Assembly (NCBI RefSeq): GCF_016820555.1 | Contig: NZ_JADHDW010000011.1 | Coordinates: 58,179-122,178 of the forward strand | Source: Bacillus sp. REN10 | GTDB taxonomy: Bacteria; Bacillota; Bacilli; Bacillales; Domibacillaceae | Direction of reading: 5' to 3' | DNA length: 64,000 nucleotides | Made by a program: the position numbers and the translations under genes | Part shown: piece after piece, positions 1-8,758 of the stretch | How positions within the stretch are numbered: position 1 is the first letter of the stretch | How the letters are laid out: every line of letters starts with the position of its first letter | Notes under the pieces: generated by a model | What the model was told of the DNA's origin: nothing | What the model saw: only the letters and a program-made list of their open reading frames with translations | The model's database searches: none

Positions 1-165
1 ATGTCTAGCTCCAGGCGCTAGCGACTAGTGAACTTCCACGATCCTCCTTGCGATAAGTCAACATCGGTTCACTGTCGTTCACCGTGTTTCCTTTATCTCA
101 TACGGCTCGTTCCAGTTCATACGTCGCTGAGCAGCGCCTTGCGCCTTTCGGTGTTCTTTGGCGAA
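1..165. repeat. Degenerate dispersed intergenic repeat
   Basis: No convincing gene lies in the first 319 bases. The stretch begins with TCTAGCTCCAGGCGCTAGCG and closes near 138-152 with GCGCCTTGCGCC, so its ends form a loose inverted arrangement of GGCGC/GCGCC words. Similar AGCGCC or GGCGC fragments recur between genes at about 33296-33375 and 43108-43125. This looks like the short non-coding repeats scattered between genes in many Bacillaceae genomes; that family assignment is from memory, not from a search. An open frame of 64 codons at 28-222 has no ribosome site and I do not call it a gene. Confidence 0.4.
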
Positions 166-247
166 TTTATGACATTTGGGGGCTGTTGCTATACTTTTGT
201 TCGTAAAACATCTATAGTGTAAATCGTATAAAAGACGGGGATTTTCG

Positions 248-276
248 TTTATTTCCGAGTGAGGATTTAATATAAT
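248..276 (+). promoter_or_regulatory. Probable sigma-A promoter of hemEHY
   Basis: A perfect TATAAT lies at 271-276, about 44 bases before the hemE start, with only a weak -35 match (TTTATT, 248-253) 17 bases upstream. It is the best candidate for the operon promoter; the -35 assignment is uncertain. Confidence 0.5.
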
Positions 277-319
277 GAGGGATAGTGATTGTTAATGCGG
301 GAAAGGTGGAAGAAGAAAC

Positions 320-1363
320 GTGATGAGAACGATTAATGAGACTTTTTTACAGGCAGCAAGAGGAGAAAAGACAGATTATGTGCCGGTATGGTATATGCGC
401 CAAGCTGGGCGTTCGCAGCCGGAATATCGCAAGTTAAAGGAGAAATATTCGCTGTTTGAAATTACTCATCAGCCAGAATTATGTGCATATGTGACGAGAT
501 TACCGGTTGAACAATATGATGTGGATGCAGCGATTCTTTATAAAGATATTATGTCACCGCTTCCAGCAATCGGTGTGGATGTGGATATTAAGTCTGGAAT
601 CGGCCCGGTGATTAGCAATCCGATTCGTTCATTAGCTGATGTGGAGAAGCTTGGAGAGATCGATCCAGCCAATGATGTTCCCTATGTATTAGAAACGATC
701 CGTTTGCTGACACAGGAACAGCTGAACGTTCCGTTGATTGGATTTGCTGGGGCTCCTTTTACGTTGGCGAGTTATATGATCGAAGGCGGACCGTCCAAAA
801 ACTATAATAAAACGAAAGCATTTATGTATGCGGAGCCTAAAGCTTGGTTTGCCTTAATGGACAAGTTAGCAGAAATGACGATTACTTACGTGAAGGCTCA
901 AATTAAAGCAGGCGCTCGTGCTATTCAAATTTTTGATTCTTGGGTGGGTGCATTAAATGTAGCAGATTATCGCACATTTATTAAGCCTGTCATGGAGCGA
1001 ATTTTTAATGAGTTGCGCCCTGAAGGTGTTCCATTAATTATGTTTGGTGTTGGAGCTAGTCACCTAGCGATGGAATGGCATGACCTTCCATTAGATGTGG
1101 TGGGCTTAGATTGGCGTTTGCCAATTGAACAAGCACGAGCAATGGGCATGACAAAAACAGTTCAAGGGAACTTAGACCCAGCCCTTTTACTTGCACCGTG
1201 GGAAGTGATTGAGGAACGAGCTAAAGCGATCATTGACCAAGGCATTCAGCAGCCTGGTTATATCTTTAACTTAGGTCACGGTGTCTTCCCGGAAGTTAAT
1301 CCGGACACATTAAAGCGTTTAACTACATTTATTCACGAATATAGTGCCGAAAAGCTGAAATAA
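320..1363 (+). CDS. hemE: Uroporphyrinogen decarboxylase HemE
   Basis: Decarboxylates the four acetate side chains of uroporphyrinogen III to give coproporphyrinogen III in the cytosol. The 347-residue product has the family's usual length and carries the N-terminal signature [10 protein letters not shown] (about residues 22-31) and the conserved [17 protein letters not shown] segment. I take GTG at 320 as start because AAAGGTGGA sits 9 bases upstream; the ATG directly after it (323) is an alternative. It is first in hemE-hemH-hemY, the same order as in B. subtilis, with gaps of 76 and 18 bases, so one transcript is likely. Confidence 0.96.
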   Translation: MMRTINETFLQAARGEKTDYVPVWYMRQAGRSQPEYRKLKEKYSLFEITHQPELCAYVTRLPVEQYDVDAAILYKDIMSPLPAIGVDVDIKSGIGPVISNPIRSLADVEKLGEIDPANDVPYVLETIRLLTQEQLNVPLIGFAGAPFTLASYMIEGGPSKNYNKTKAFMYAEPKAWFALMDKLAEMTITYVKAQIKAGARAIQIFDSWVGALNVADYRTFIKPVMERIFNELRPEGVPLIMFGVGASHLAMEWHDLPLDVVGLDWRLPIEQARAMGMTKTVQGNLDPALLLAPWEVIEERAKAIIDQGIQQPGYIFNLGHGVFPEVNPDTLKRLTTFIHEYSAEKLK

Positions 1364-1439
1364 GAAGATTCTTTTTGGAAAACTTAAAGAAGACATGTCA
1401 AAATAGAAAAGTATTTCTATTATTTATGAGGTGAAAGCA

Positions 1440-2384
1440 ATGACAAAAAGAAAAATGGGTTTATTAGTAATGGCTTATGGCACGCCATATAAAGAAGAAG
1501 ATATTGAAAGATACTATACACATATACGTCGTGGACGAAAGCCTTCACCAGAAATGCTTGAGGATTTGCGTTCTCGTTATGAAGCGATTGGCGGAATTTC
1601 TCCCCTTGCTAAAATTACGCAAGATCAAGCAGAGAAATTAGTAGAACATTTAAATGCGATGCAACAAGAAATTGACTTTCATTTATACCTTGGCTTAAAA
1701 CATATTGAACCCTTTGTTGAAGATGCGGTTGGAGAAATGAAAAAAGACGGTATAGAAGAAGCGGTGTCAATTGTGTTGGCTCCACATTTTTCTACTTTTA
1801 GCGTGAAGTCTTATAATGGACGAGCGAAAGAAGAAGCAGAGAAGATCGGTGGGCCAACAATTCTTTCAGTTGAAAGTTGGTATAAGGAGCCGAAGTTTAT
1901 TGACTATTGGGCCCAAAAAATTAAGGAAACGGTCGCCTCGATGCCGCAAGAAGAGCGCGATAATTATGTGTTAATCGTTTCTGCGCACAGCCTCCCTGAA
2001 AAAATTATTCAAGCAGGCGATCCATACCCTGATCAATTGCAAGAAACAGCCGATTTAATTGCTGAAAAAGCAGGTGTGGAAAACTATGAAATCGGTTGGC
2101 AAAGCGCTGGGAATACACCTGAGCCATGGATCGGACCGGATGTACAGGATTTAACTCGCGATCTATTTAATGAAAAAGGCTATCAAGCATTTGTTTATGC
2201 ACCTGTCGGCTTTGTGTCCGATCATTTAGAAGTGTTGTACGATAATGATTATGAATGCCAAGTGGTCACAAAGGAGATTGGAGCAAGCTATTACCGTCCA
2301 GAAATGCCAAATGCACAGCCGCTATTTATTGAGGCAATGGCTGATGTGATTATGCAGCATATAAAAGCGAACGCAAAATTATAA
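1440..2384 (+). CDS. hemH: Coproporphyrin III ferrochelatase (HemH/CpfC)
   Basis: Inserts Fe2+ into a porphyrin. In Firmicutes with this gene set the substrate is coproporphyrin III, giving coprohaem. The 314-residue protein is soluble, without the membrane tail of mitochondrial ferrochelatases. The catalytic histidine is in SAHSLPEK and falls at residue 183, the same number as in B. subtilis, and Tyr13 in [10 protein letters not shown] matches the known iron-side tyrosine. I start at the ATG at 1440 because GAGGTGA precedes it by about 6 bases; an in-frame GTG at 1431 lies inside that ribosome site. Lies between hemE and hemY in an operon. Confidence 0.97.
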   Translation: MTKRKMGLLVMAYGTPYKEEDIERYYTHIRRGRKPSPEMLEDLRSRYEAIGGISPLAKITQDQAEKLVEHLNAMQQEIDFHLYLGLKHIEPFVEDAVGEMKKDGIEEAVSIVLAPHFSTFSVKSYNGRAKEEAEKIGGPTILSVESWYKEPKFIDYWAQKIKETVASMPQEERDNYVLIVSAHSLPEKIIQAGDPYPDQLQETADLIAEKAGVENYEIGWQSAGNTPEPWIGPDVQDLTRDLFNEKGYQAFVYAPVGFVSDHLEVLYDNDYECQVVTKEIGASYYRPEMPNAQPLFIEAMADVIMQHIKANAKL

Positions 2385-2402
2385 AAAGAAGGCGATGCAA
2401 CT

Positions 2403-3815
2403 GTGTTGGAAGATAACAAGAAAGTAGTTGTAATCGGGGGAGGTATTACCGGTTTAACAACTGCTTATTATTTGCAAAAGCAAGCAAAGGAAAATCAACT
2501 TCCGCTCGATATCACATTAATTGAGGCGACTCCGCGTCTTGGCGGAAAAATTCAAACCGTTCGGAAAGATGGCTTTGTTATTGAAAGAGGTCCCGATTCT
2601 TTTCTTGAAAGAAAAGCAAGCGCTGCCCGGCTAGCGAAAGAAGTGGGACTTGAGAATGACTTAGTCAATAACTCAACTGGCCAATCTTATGTGCTAGTGA
2701 ACGGGAAGCTTCACCCCATGCCAGGAGGCTCTGTGATGGGCATTCCAACACAGATTGCTCCTTTTATTACCACTGGTCTTTTCTCGATTCCTGGCAAAGT
2801 GAGAGCGGCTGCTGACTTTATTTTACCGAAATCCGATCCTCAAAATGACCAATCATTAGGTCACTTTTTCCGAAGACGTCTCGGAGATGAAGTAGTAGAA
2901 AATTTAATCGAACCTTTATTATCTGGCATTTATGCAGGTGATATTGATAAGTTGAGTTTAATGTCAACGTTCCCACAGTTTTATCAAGTAGAGCAAAAAT
3001 ATCGCAGCCTTGTATTAGGAATGAAGAAAACGACTCCTGCTCCGCCAAAACAAGCGGGTACAGCAAAGAAAAAAGGGATTTTTATGACAGTGACCAATGG
3101 ACTAGAGGCACTAGTCGAAGCGATTGAACAAAAGCTGAATAAAGGCTCGGTTTTAAAAGGAACAAGAGTCGGTGCGATTGAACGTAAACCGAATGGTGGC
3201 TATGTCCTTACCTTAAATAGTGGGAGCATTATTCAAGCTGATAGCGTTGTTGTGACGACTCCTCATTTCACATTGTCTGCCATGATGCCGCAGTACCGCT
3301 TTTTTGATGGGTTAAAGGAGATGCCTGCTACCTCTGTGGCGACAGTCGCGATGGCTTTCCCTGAAGCCGCGATTACAAAAGATATTGATGGCACGGGATT
3401 CGTCGTGTCTCGCAATAGCGATTATACGATTACAGCTTGCACATGGACGCATAAAAAATGGCCGCATACTACGCCGGACGGAAAAGTATTATTGCGCTGT
3501 TATGTTGGACGAGCGGGCGATGAGACAGTAGTGGATTTATCAGATGCTGAAATTGAACGCATTGTCCTTGAAGATTTAAATAAGACAATGAACATTAAGG
3601 CTAAGCCAGAATTCACCATTGTGAGCCGTTGGAAAAAAGCCATGCCGCAATACACAGTCGGTCATAAGCAGCGGATGAATGAGATGTATCAGCAAGTTGA
3701 AAAAGAGTTGCCAGGGCTCTTTATTGCTGGGAGCTCTTTTGAAGGTCTTGGCCTGCCTGATTGTATTGATCAAGGAGAAGCGGCAGTGCGAAAAGTGTTG
3801 GAATTTATAGAGTAG
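2403..3815 (+). CDS. hemY: Coproporphyrinogen III oxidase, HemY/CgoX type
   Basis: Oxygen-dependent FAD enzyme that oxidises coproporphyrinogen III to coproporphyrin III, the substrate of the ferrochelatase upstream (established for the Gram-positive HemY/CgoX group). Evidence: an N-terminal dinucleotide-binding motif, VVVIGGGITGLTTAYYL (about residues 8-24), the following GGKIQTVRKDGFVIERGPDSF segment typical of protoporphyrinogen-oxidase-like flavoproteins, and a C-terminal GLGLPDCIDQGE motif. Length 470 is normal. Start is GTG with AGAAGG about 11 bases upstream. Third and last gene of the hem operon, followed by a terminator. Haem decarboxylase HemQ is not in this window. Confidence 0.95.
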   Translation: MLEDNKKVVVIGGGITGLTTAYYLQKQAKENQLPLDITLIEATPRLGGKIQTVRKDGFVIERGPDSFLERKASAARLAKEVGLENDLVNNSTGQSYVLVNGKLHPMPGGSVMGIPTQIAPFITTGLFSIPGKVRAAADFILPKSDPQNDQSLGHFFRRRLGDEVVENLIEPLLSGIYAGDIDKLSLMSTFPQFYQVEQKYRSLVLGMKKTTPAPPKQAGTAKKKGIFMTVTNGLEALVEAIEQKLNKGSVLKGTRVGAIERKPNGGYVLTLNSGSIIQADSVVVTTPHFTLSAMMPQYRFFDGLKEMPATSVATVAMAFPEAAITKDIDGTGFVVSRNSDYTITACTWTHKKWPHTTPDGKVLLRCYVGRAGDETVVDLSDAEIERIVLEDLNKTMNIKAKPEFTIVSRWKKAMPQYTVGHKQRMNEMYQQVEKELPGLFIAGSSFEGLGLPDCIDQGEAAVRKVLEFIE

Positions 3816-3817
3816 AA

Positions 3818-3854
3818 GAAAGAAGGTGTCCATCTCGGATACCTTCTTTTTCTT
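3818..3854 (+). terminator. Rho-independent terminator of hemEHY
   Basis: AGAAGGTGTCC and GGATACCTTCT form an 11-base-pair-class stem around a 5-base loop, followed by a T-rich tract, directly after the hemY stop. Confidence 0.85.
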
Positions 3855-3951
3855 TGAGGACCATCGCTTGATGGTAGGGAAGATACGACTAATTTTCTTT
3901 TTTGCGACTGATCTTCACAAGCAGTAACAAACTATAAAAAAGAGGTTGCAA

Positions 3952-3979
3952 TTGCTGTTTGAATATAGTAAATTAAAAT
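3952..3979 (+). promoter_or_regulatory. Probable yhgD promoter
   Basis: TTGCTG (3952-3957) and TAAAAT (3974-3979) are 16 bases apart, placing transcription start inside the palindrome at 3989-4013. That arrangement suits repression by the adjacent TetR protein. Confidence 0.55.
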
Positions 3980-3988
3980 ACGTACAAA

Positions 3989-4013
3989 TTGACCGAAATG
4001 TTCATTTGGTCAA
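3989..4013 (+). promoter_or_regulatory. Operator-like palindrome before yhgD
   Basis: Imperfect inverted repeat of 25 bases: TTGACC + G + AAATG, central TT, then CATTT + GGTCAA. It overlaps the expected transcription start of yhgD. A reverse-oriented relative with 19 of 25 identical positions lies at 4630-4654 before yhgE, so both are probably bound by YhgD. The binding itself is inferred. Confidence 0.7.
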
Positions 4014-4030
4014 AAAAAGGGGGCGATGGG

Positions 4031-4603
4031 ATGTCTGTTGACCGAAAACAGCAAATTATTGAAGCGGCTACGAAATCTTTTTCGCTGTTTGGTTATAAGG
4101 CAACAACAATGGATCAAGTGGCAAAACTAGCTAATGTTGGAAAGGGGACGATTTATACCTTTTTCAAAAATAAAGAAGAACTTTTTGATGAAATTGTGCA
4201 GTCGCTTATTCTAGAAATGAGGCGTCGGGCGGAAGCAGCGGCGGACCCGAACAGCTCTTTTCATGAAAATGTTCATCGGGCCCTTTTTCAAATTTTGCAA
4301 TTTAGAAAACAGCATCAACTAGCGATCAAATTGTTCCAAGAGGGGAAAGAGATGGGGACACCAGCTGTACTGGATGTGGTGAAGAAAATGGAGGATGAGG
4401 TACTTTCTTTCATTAAAGAGAAAGTAGCGATTGCTATCCAAGCAGGAGAAATTAAGCCTTGCAATCCAGAGATTACAGCATTTATTATGTTTAAACTTTA
4501 TATTTCTTTAATCTTCGACTGGGAACAGCATAAGGAGCCTTTAAGTGAAACAGAAATATTAAACTTATTCGAGCTTCATTTATTTGAGGGATTATCCTTG
4601 TGA
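4031..4603 (+). CDS. yhgD: TetR/AcrR-family transcriptional regulator YhgD
   Basis: Probable repressor of itself and of the downstream yhgE. The N-terminal helix-turn-helix domain (about residues 5-50) has the classical TetR pattern FGYKATTMDQVAKLANVGKG followed by TIYTFFKNKEELF; the remaining residues would form the helical ligand-binding domain, and the ligand is unknown. Length 190 matches B. subtilis YhgD. An in-frame ATG exists at 3998 and the frame opens at 3989, but AAGGGGG lies 7 bases before the ATG at 4031, and the earlier part overlaps the operator, so 4031 is chosen. It is followed after 85 bases by yhgE, with a second operator-like site between. Confidence 0.92.
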   Translation: MSVDRKQQIIEAATKSFSLFGYKATTMDQVAKLANVGKGTIYTFFKNKEELFDEIVQSLILEMRRRAEAAADPNSSFHENVHRALFQILQFRKQHQLAIKLFQEGKEMGTPAVLDVVKKMEDEVLSFIKEKVAIAIQAGEIKPCNPEITAFIMFKLYISLIFDWEQHKEPLSETEILNLFELHLFEGLSL

Positions 4604-4629
4604 GGACAGTCCTTTTCTTTCACAAGAAA

Positions 4630-4654
4630 ATGACTAAATGAACAAAACGGTCAT
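4630..4654 (-). promoter_or_regulatory. Second YhgD operator-like site, before yhgE
   Basis: Read on the minus strand it has ATGACCG, then TGTTCATTT, then GTCAT, matching the yhgD-proximal site at 19 of 25 positions and keeping the TGAC/GTCA arms. It ends 34 bases before the yhgE start, between the two genes. Confidence 0.65.
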
Positions 4655-4688
4655 TGGTTACCGTTTTTTTACAACATAGGAGGAAGTA

Positions 4689-6992
4689 ATGAAACAATCA
4701 TTGTTTTTTGCAGAACTGAAGGAGATTATCAGAACGCGTAAATTGTTAATTCCGATTTTGGCGGTCCTTTTTATTCCGCTTTTATATGCGGGAATGTTTT
4801 TATGGGCATTTTGGGATCCATATGCGCATTTGAAAGACTTGCCTGTAGCTGTTGTTAATAAAGATAAAGGCGCTGATTTTGAAGGAGAAAAATTAACGCT
4901 AGGGAAAGAGCTAGAGAAAGAAATAGGCAAAAGTGATGAATTTAATTTTCAGATTGTTAGTGATAAAGAAGCAAGAAGAGGTCTTGAGCAACAAAAATAT
5001 TATATGTTAATTGAAATTCCACCGAATTTCTCTAAAAATGCAACAACCTTATTAGAAGATGAACCCAAAAAACTAGAGTTGAAGTATATTCCAAATGAAG
5101 GATTCAACTTCTTATCTTCACAAATTGGGGAAACAGCGATGAAAGAAATTCGTGCTTCCCTTCAAGAAAGTATTACGAAAACCTATTCGGAAACGATCTT
5201 TGATAAGATTAAAGAAATGGGAGACGGTTTAGGAAAAGCAAGTGATGGCGCAGGAGCTTTAGATGAAGGGGCGATTGACCTTTCAGCCGGCGCTGAGAAA
5301 ATTAAAGCAAATTTAGGTGTGCTTGCGGAAAAGTCTGTTCAATTTTCACAAGGAGTATCTAAAGCTGGAAACGGGACAAAAGCGCTCGTATCAGGTGCTT
5401 CTCAATTGCACTCCGGTTTGGCTCAATTAGAAGAAGGTGGAAATAAACTTGTAGCCGGAGGAAAAGAGTTGCAAAGCGGTACAGGAGAGCTAGCGGCTGG
5501 AATTTCTAAAGTACAAGGCGGATTGCATACCGTTGATGACAAAATGAACGCTTTAACAGCTGGTACAGAGCAAGCTAAAGCTGGAGTTCAACAATTTCAA
5601 CAGAAACTTCCGGCTCTTACACAAGGCACGCAAAATTTAGCAGCTGGCGCTGAAAGTTTAAATAGCGGGTTAAATCAATTTGAGCAGCAATTAATTTCAC
5701 AATTAAATGGTGCGATGAGTCAACAAATCGAAAAGTTAATGCCGGCGCTGCAGCAAAGTATGACACCGGAACAAATTGCTGGATTAAAGCAGCAAATGGC
5801 TCAACAGCAACAGCAAATGGAACAACAAGTGAAAGGTGCTGTTGGTCAGCTGAAATCGGGAACTCAGCAACTAGCAGCTGGTTCTAGAGAATTGAATGGA
5901 GCAATTAGCGGACAATTAGCTCCTAATATTAATAAATTAAATAGTGGATTGGGAGAATTACAACAAGGACAGCAACAATTAAAAGCAGGTGTTCACGAGT
6001 TAGCATCAGGAGCTGATCAGCTAGCTGGAGGTGTTGGTAAGCTGCAAGCTGGACAAAAGGAATTATTGAGTGGTGTTGGACTATTGTCTAGTAAGCTAGG
6101 TGAAGCAGAGGCTGGCGCAGCAGAGTTAGCAAGTGGTGCAACAACGTTAAGCAATGGTTTTGGTCAATTAGATGAAGGGTCCAATAAAATATCTGAAGGA
6201 ACGAAGCAGTTAGCTGATGGTTCGAAACAATTAGCAGATGGAACAACAAAGCTAGAGGAAGGAACTAATGATCTTCATACAAAATTAGCGGATGCGGCAG
6301 ATCAGGCGAATAAAGTAAACGCAACAGATGATACGAACGATATGATTGCCAATCCGGTAAAAGTGAAAAAAGATGCAGTAAACCCTGTGCCAAACTACGG
6401 TACTGGTTTTGCTCCTTATTTCTTATCACTCGGTTTATTTGTGGGCGCATTATTACTATCAATTGTTTTCCCGTTAAGAGAGCCAGCTACTCAACCGAAA
6501 AATGGATTCAGCTGGTTTATCGGTAAGTTTGGTGTACTATTGATTGCTGGTGTCGCTCAATCCGTTCTAGCTGTACTTGTGTTACTTGTTGGTCTGAAAA
6601 TTGAAGTGCAAAGTGTACCGCTGTTCTTCTTAACGGCAGTTATCACAAGCTTAACATTTATTGCACTCGTCCAAATGCTGGTTACGATTTTGGGAGATCC
6701 AGGACGCTTTGTCGCGATTTTAATTTTGATCTTCCAGTTAACAACAAGTGCGGGAACTTTCCCGTTAGAATTAATTCCAAATGCCTTACAGCCGTTTAAT
6801 GCATTATTACCAATGACGTATTCTGTAGCAGCCTTTAAGGCCGTCATTTCAAGCGGTGATTATTCCTTTATGTGGAATAATAATGTCATTCTAGGTGCGT
6901 TTGCTGTGGTGTGCTTAATATTGACGATCATTTTCTTCCAAGGAATGTACAAACGTCAATACGGCCATCAAGCGGTCACAACTGAAAAGTAA
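4689..6992 (+). CDS. yhgE: YhgE/Pip-family membrane protein with heptad repeats
   Basis: Large membrane protein of the phage infection protein (Pip) and ABC-2-like group; relatives serve as phage receptors or are linked to type VII secretion, but the function here is not known. Residues about 15-38 form one membrane helix. Residues about 195-550 form a long extracytoplasmic region full of xxxLxxG heptads (for example GTKQLADGSKQLADGTTKLEEG), a recognised repeat type. About five helices follow from residue 573 to the end. Length 767 is close to B. subtilis YhgE. AGGAGG lies 5 bases before ATG. Glutamine-rich spans (MAQQQQQMEQQ) interrupt the repeats. A terminator follows. Probably controlled by YhgD. 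Confidence 0.9.
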   Translation: MKQSLFFAELKEIIRTRKLLIPILAVLFIPLLYAGMFLWAFWDPYAHLKDLPVAVVNKDKGADFEGEKLTLGKELEKEIGKSDEFNFQIVSDKEARRGLEQQKYYMLIEIPPNFSKNATTLLEDEPKKLELKYIPNEGFNFLSSQIGETAMKEIRASLQESITKTYSETIFDKIKEMGDGLGKASDGAGALDEGAIDLSAGAEKIKANLGVLAEKSVQFSQGVSKAGNGTKALVSGASQLHSGLAQLEEGGNKLVAGGKELQSGTGELAAGISKVQGGLHTVDDKMNALTAGTEQAKAGVQQFQQKLPALTQGTQNLAAGAESLNSGLNQFEQQLISQLNGAMSQQIEKLMPALQQSMTPEQIAGLKQQMAQQQQQMEQQVKGAVGQLKSGTQQLAAGSRELNGAISGQLAPNINKLNSGLGELQQGQQQLKAGVHELASGADQLAGGVGKLQAGQKELLSGVGLLSSKLGEAEAGAAELASGATTLSNGFGQLDEGSNKISEGTKQLADGSKQLADGTTKLEEGTNDLHTKLADAADQANKVNATDDTNDMIANPVKVKKDAVNPVPNYGTGFAPYFLSLGLFVGALLLSIVFPLREPATQPKNGFSWFIGKFGVLLIAGVAQSVLAVLVLLVGLKIEVQSVPLFFLTAVITSLTFIALVQMLVTILGDPGRFVAILILIFQLTTSAGTFPLELIPNALQPFNALLPMTYSVAAFKAVISSGDYSFMWNNNVILGAFAVVCLILTIIFFQGMYKRQYGHQAVTTEK

Positions 6993-7001
6993 GAGAAAAA
7001 T

Positions 7002-7040
7002 AAAAATGCTGAAGAGCGAGGCCGCTTTTCAGCATTTTTT
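7002..7040 (+). terminator. Terminator after yhgE
   Basis: AAAATGCTGAA pairs with TTCAGCATTTT around a 14-base loop and runs into a T tract. Confidence 0.88.
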
Positions 7041-7115
7041 TCGTTTTTTCTTCAAATATATTTCACAATTCTTTCTTATAATAGAAGGTAAAAAGAAAGC
7101 TGGAGGAGGGATATC

Positions 7116-8072
7116 TTGAAATTTCGCACATGTTTGTTTGTTGCAGTCTTGATGTGGATATTAGCTGGCTGCAGTCATCCTTCTTATCCGGTCATTAAAG
7201 AGGAAAGCTATTTATTGACATTAAATTTAAGGGAGTCCTCTTTAACGTTCATTGATCAAAAGGGGGAGCGAATAGCCGATTGGGTTTTTGATGAAATGTA
7301 CACAGGGGGAGTTTTGTATCCAGATAGTGATCATTTGTTGCTCTATGGTACGCAATTAGACCATGCGACCATTTTCTCATTATCTCAAGGGAAAATAATA
7401 GATGAATGGAAAGTCGATGAAGGAACAACAGGTGCTCTGTACTTAGAGAAGAGTAAAGAAGTGGTGTTTGCTAATAAAGAAGATCGGTCGCTTCATTTCT
7501 ATAATAAAGACGGTGAAGAAGTCGAACAGGTGAAAACAGGAAAGTACCCGATGTCGCTCGCTGAACATCAGGGAATGCTTTATGTCATTAATTATCAAGA
7601 TACGATTCTTTCGGAAGTAGATCTTCAAAAGAAAAAAGTAGTAAGAGAATTTTCTATTCCTTCGTCCTCAACAGGACTAATGATTGAACCAATCGAAAAG
7701 GAATTATGGATTGGCGGACATGGTCACGGCAAAGAAGCCCAATCTAAAGTGCATGTTTATTCGCTTGATACTGCAAAGGAGATAGAGCAAATCTATACGC
7801 CTGTCATGCCTGTTAACTTTGCGTCTGATGGAAAGTATCACTATGTTGTCAGCCATGGTTCCAATATGGTTTATATGTTAAATGAAAAGAAAGAAACAGT
7901 CGCTAAGGTGGAGGTAGGAGCGAATCCGTTTACCGTTGAGCCATTTGCTGACTATATCGCAGTAGCAGGGTATGACAGTGATGAACTATATTTTCTTGAA
8001 AAAGGAAGTTTAAAGATTATTAATAAAGTAAAAACAGGGCAAGGCCCATTTATGATTTTTGTAAAGGAGTAG
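7116..8072 (+). CDS. Lipoprotein with YncE/YVTN-like beta-propeller
   Basis: Predicted exported lipoprotein of 318 residues. The N-terminus has a short positive region, a hydrophobic stretch and the lipobox LAGC with Cys19. The rest contains recurring blade-like segments such as GKYPMSLAEHQGMLYVINY and VGANPFTVEPFADYIAVAGY, typical of YncE/YVTN beta-propellers. Start is TTG at 7116, preceded by GGAGGAGGG. The stop is 5 bases before a response-regulator gene, so it is probably part of that signalling operon, perhaps an extracytoplasmic sensing or scaffold partner. I do not know a named orthologue. A TATAAT at 7077-7082 is a likely -10. Confidence 0.8.
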   Translation: MKFRTCLFVAVLMWILAGCSHPSYPVIKEESYLLTLNLRESSLTFIDQKGERIADWVFDEMYTGGVLYPDSDHLLLYGTQLDHATIFSLSQGKIIDEWKVDEGTTGALYLEKSKEVVFANKEDRSLHFYNKDGEEVEQVKTGKYPMSLAEHQGMLYVINYQDTILSEVDLQKKKVVREFSIPSSSTGLMIEPIEKELWIGGHGHGKEAQSKVHVYSLDTAKEIEQIYTPVMPVNFASDGKYHYVVSHGSNMVYMLNEKKETVAKVEVGANPFTVEPFADYIAVAGYDSDELYFLEKGSLKIINKVKTGQGPFMIFVKE

Positions 8073-8077
8073 AAGCG

Positions 8078-8758
8078 ATGACCCATATATTAATTGTTGA
8101 TGATGAAGAAGATATGCGCCATCTTATCTCCATGTATTTGGAGAATGCCGGCTTTACGGTTAGCCATGCGGAGGATGGTCAACAAGCAATGAAACAATTA
8201 GCAAAAGGAAAAGCAGATCTTGTGTTACTAGATATTATGCTGCCTGGGAAAAACGGCTTTGATATTTGTGCAGACATCCGTAAAACAAGTGATATTCCCG
8301 TGATATTCTTAACAGCGAAAGGGGAAGAATGGGACAAGGTGAAAGGACTGCAAATTGGCGGTGACGATTACATTGTTAAACCGTTCTCACCTGGCGAATT
8401 AACAGCGAGAATACGGGCAGTATTGCGCCGTTTTCATAAAGAAGATGAACCTTCAACTATTATTGAGAAAGCAGGGATTGCTGTAGACTTAACCTCTCAT
8501 GCGGTCAAAGTAAAGAAAAAATCAGTTCCATTGACGTTAAAGGAGTTTGAATTATTGCTATTATTAATTAAAAATGCGGGCCGTGTCTTTTCGCGTGAAC
8601 AATTGTTAACGACAATTTGGGGCGATGATTACAGCGGTGGTACGAGAACAGTAGACACCCATATTAAAACGCTCCGCATGAAGCTTGGCAAGGAAGCTGG
8701 AGCAGCGGTAGCCACTGTATGGGGAATTGGTTATAAGTTTGAGGATCCGACTGCATGA
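8078..8758 (+). CDS. OmpR/PhoB-family response regulator
   Basis: DNA-binding response regulator of 226 residues. The receiver domain (about 1-115) has the acidic pair D8-D9, phosphoacceptor Asp52 in LVLLDIMLP, the Thr of FLTAKG and the Lys of YIVKPF. The C-terminal winged helix (about 130-223) has the LTLKEFELLLLLIKNAGRVFSREQLL block and ends in the usual GIGYKF. The last four bases overlap the kinase start (ATGA), indicating translational coupling with the histidine kinase downstream. Target genes are unknown; the cassette itself is a natural candidate. Confidence 0.94.
   Translation: MTHILIVDDEEDMRHLISMYLENAGFTVSHAEDGQQAMKQLAKGKADLVLLDIMLPGKNGFDICADIRKTSDIPVIFLTAKGEEWDKVKGLQIGGDDYIVKPFSPGELTARIRAVLRRFHKEDEPSTIIEKAGIAVDLTSHAVKVKKKSVPLTLKEFELLLLLIKNAGRVFSREQLLTTIWGDDYSGGTRTVDTHIKTLRMKLGKEAGAAVATVWGIGYKFEDPTA

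Noticed and set aside
28-222. Open frame of 64 codons before hemE
   Set aside because: No ribosome site, repeat-derived sequence, and no recognisable protein.
5274-6339. Repetitive DNA in yhgE as a CRISPR array or tandem repeat
   Set aside because: Periodicity is that of coding heptads in one continuous frame; the bases are not identical between units.
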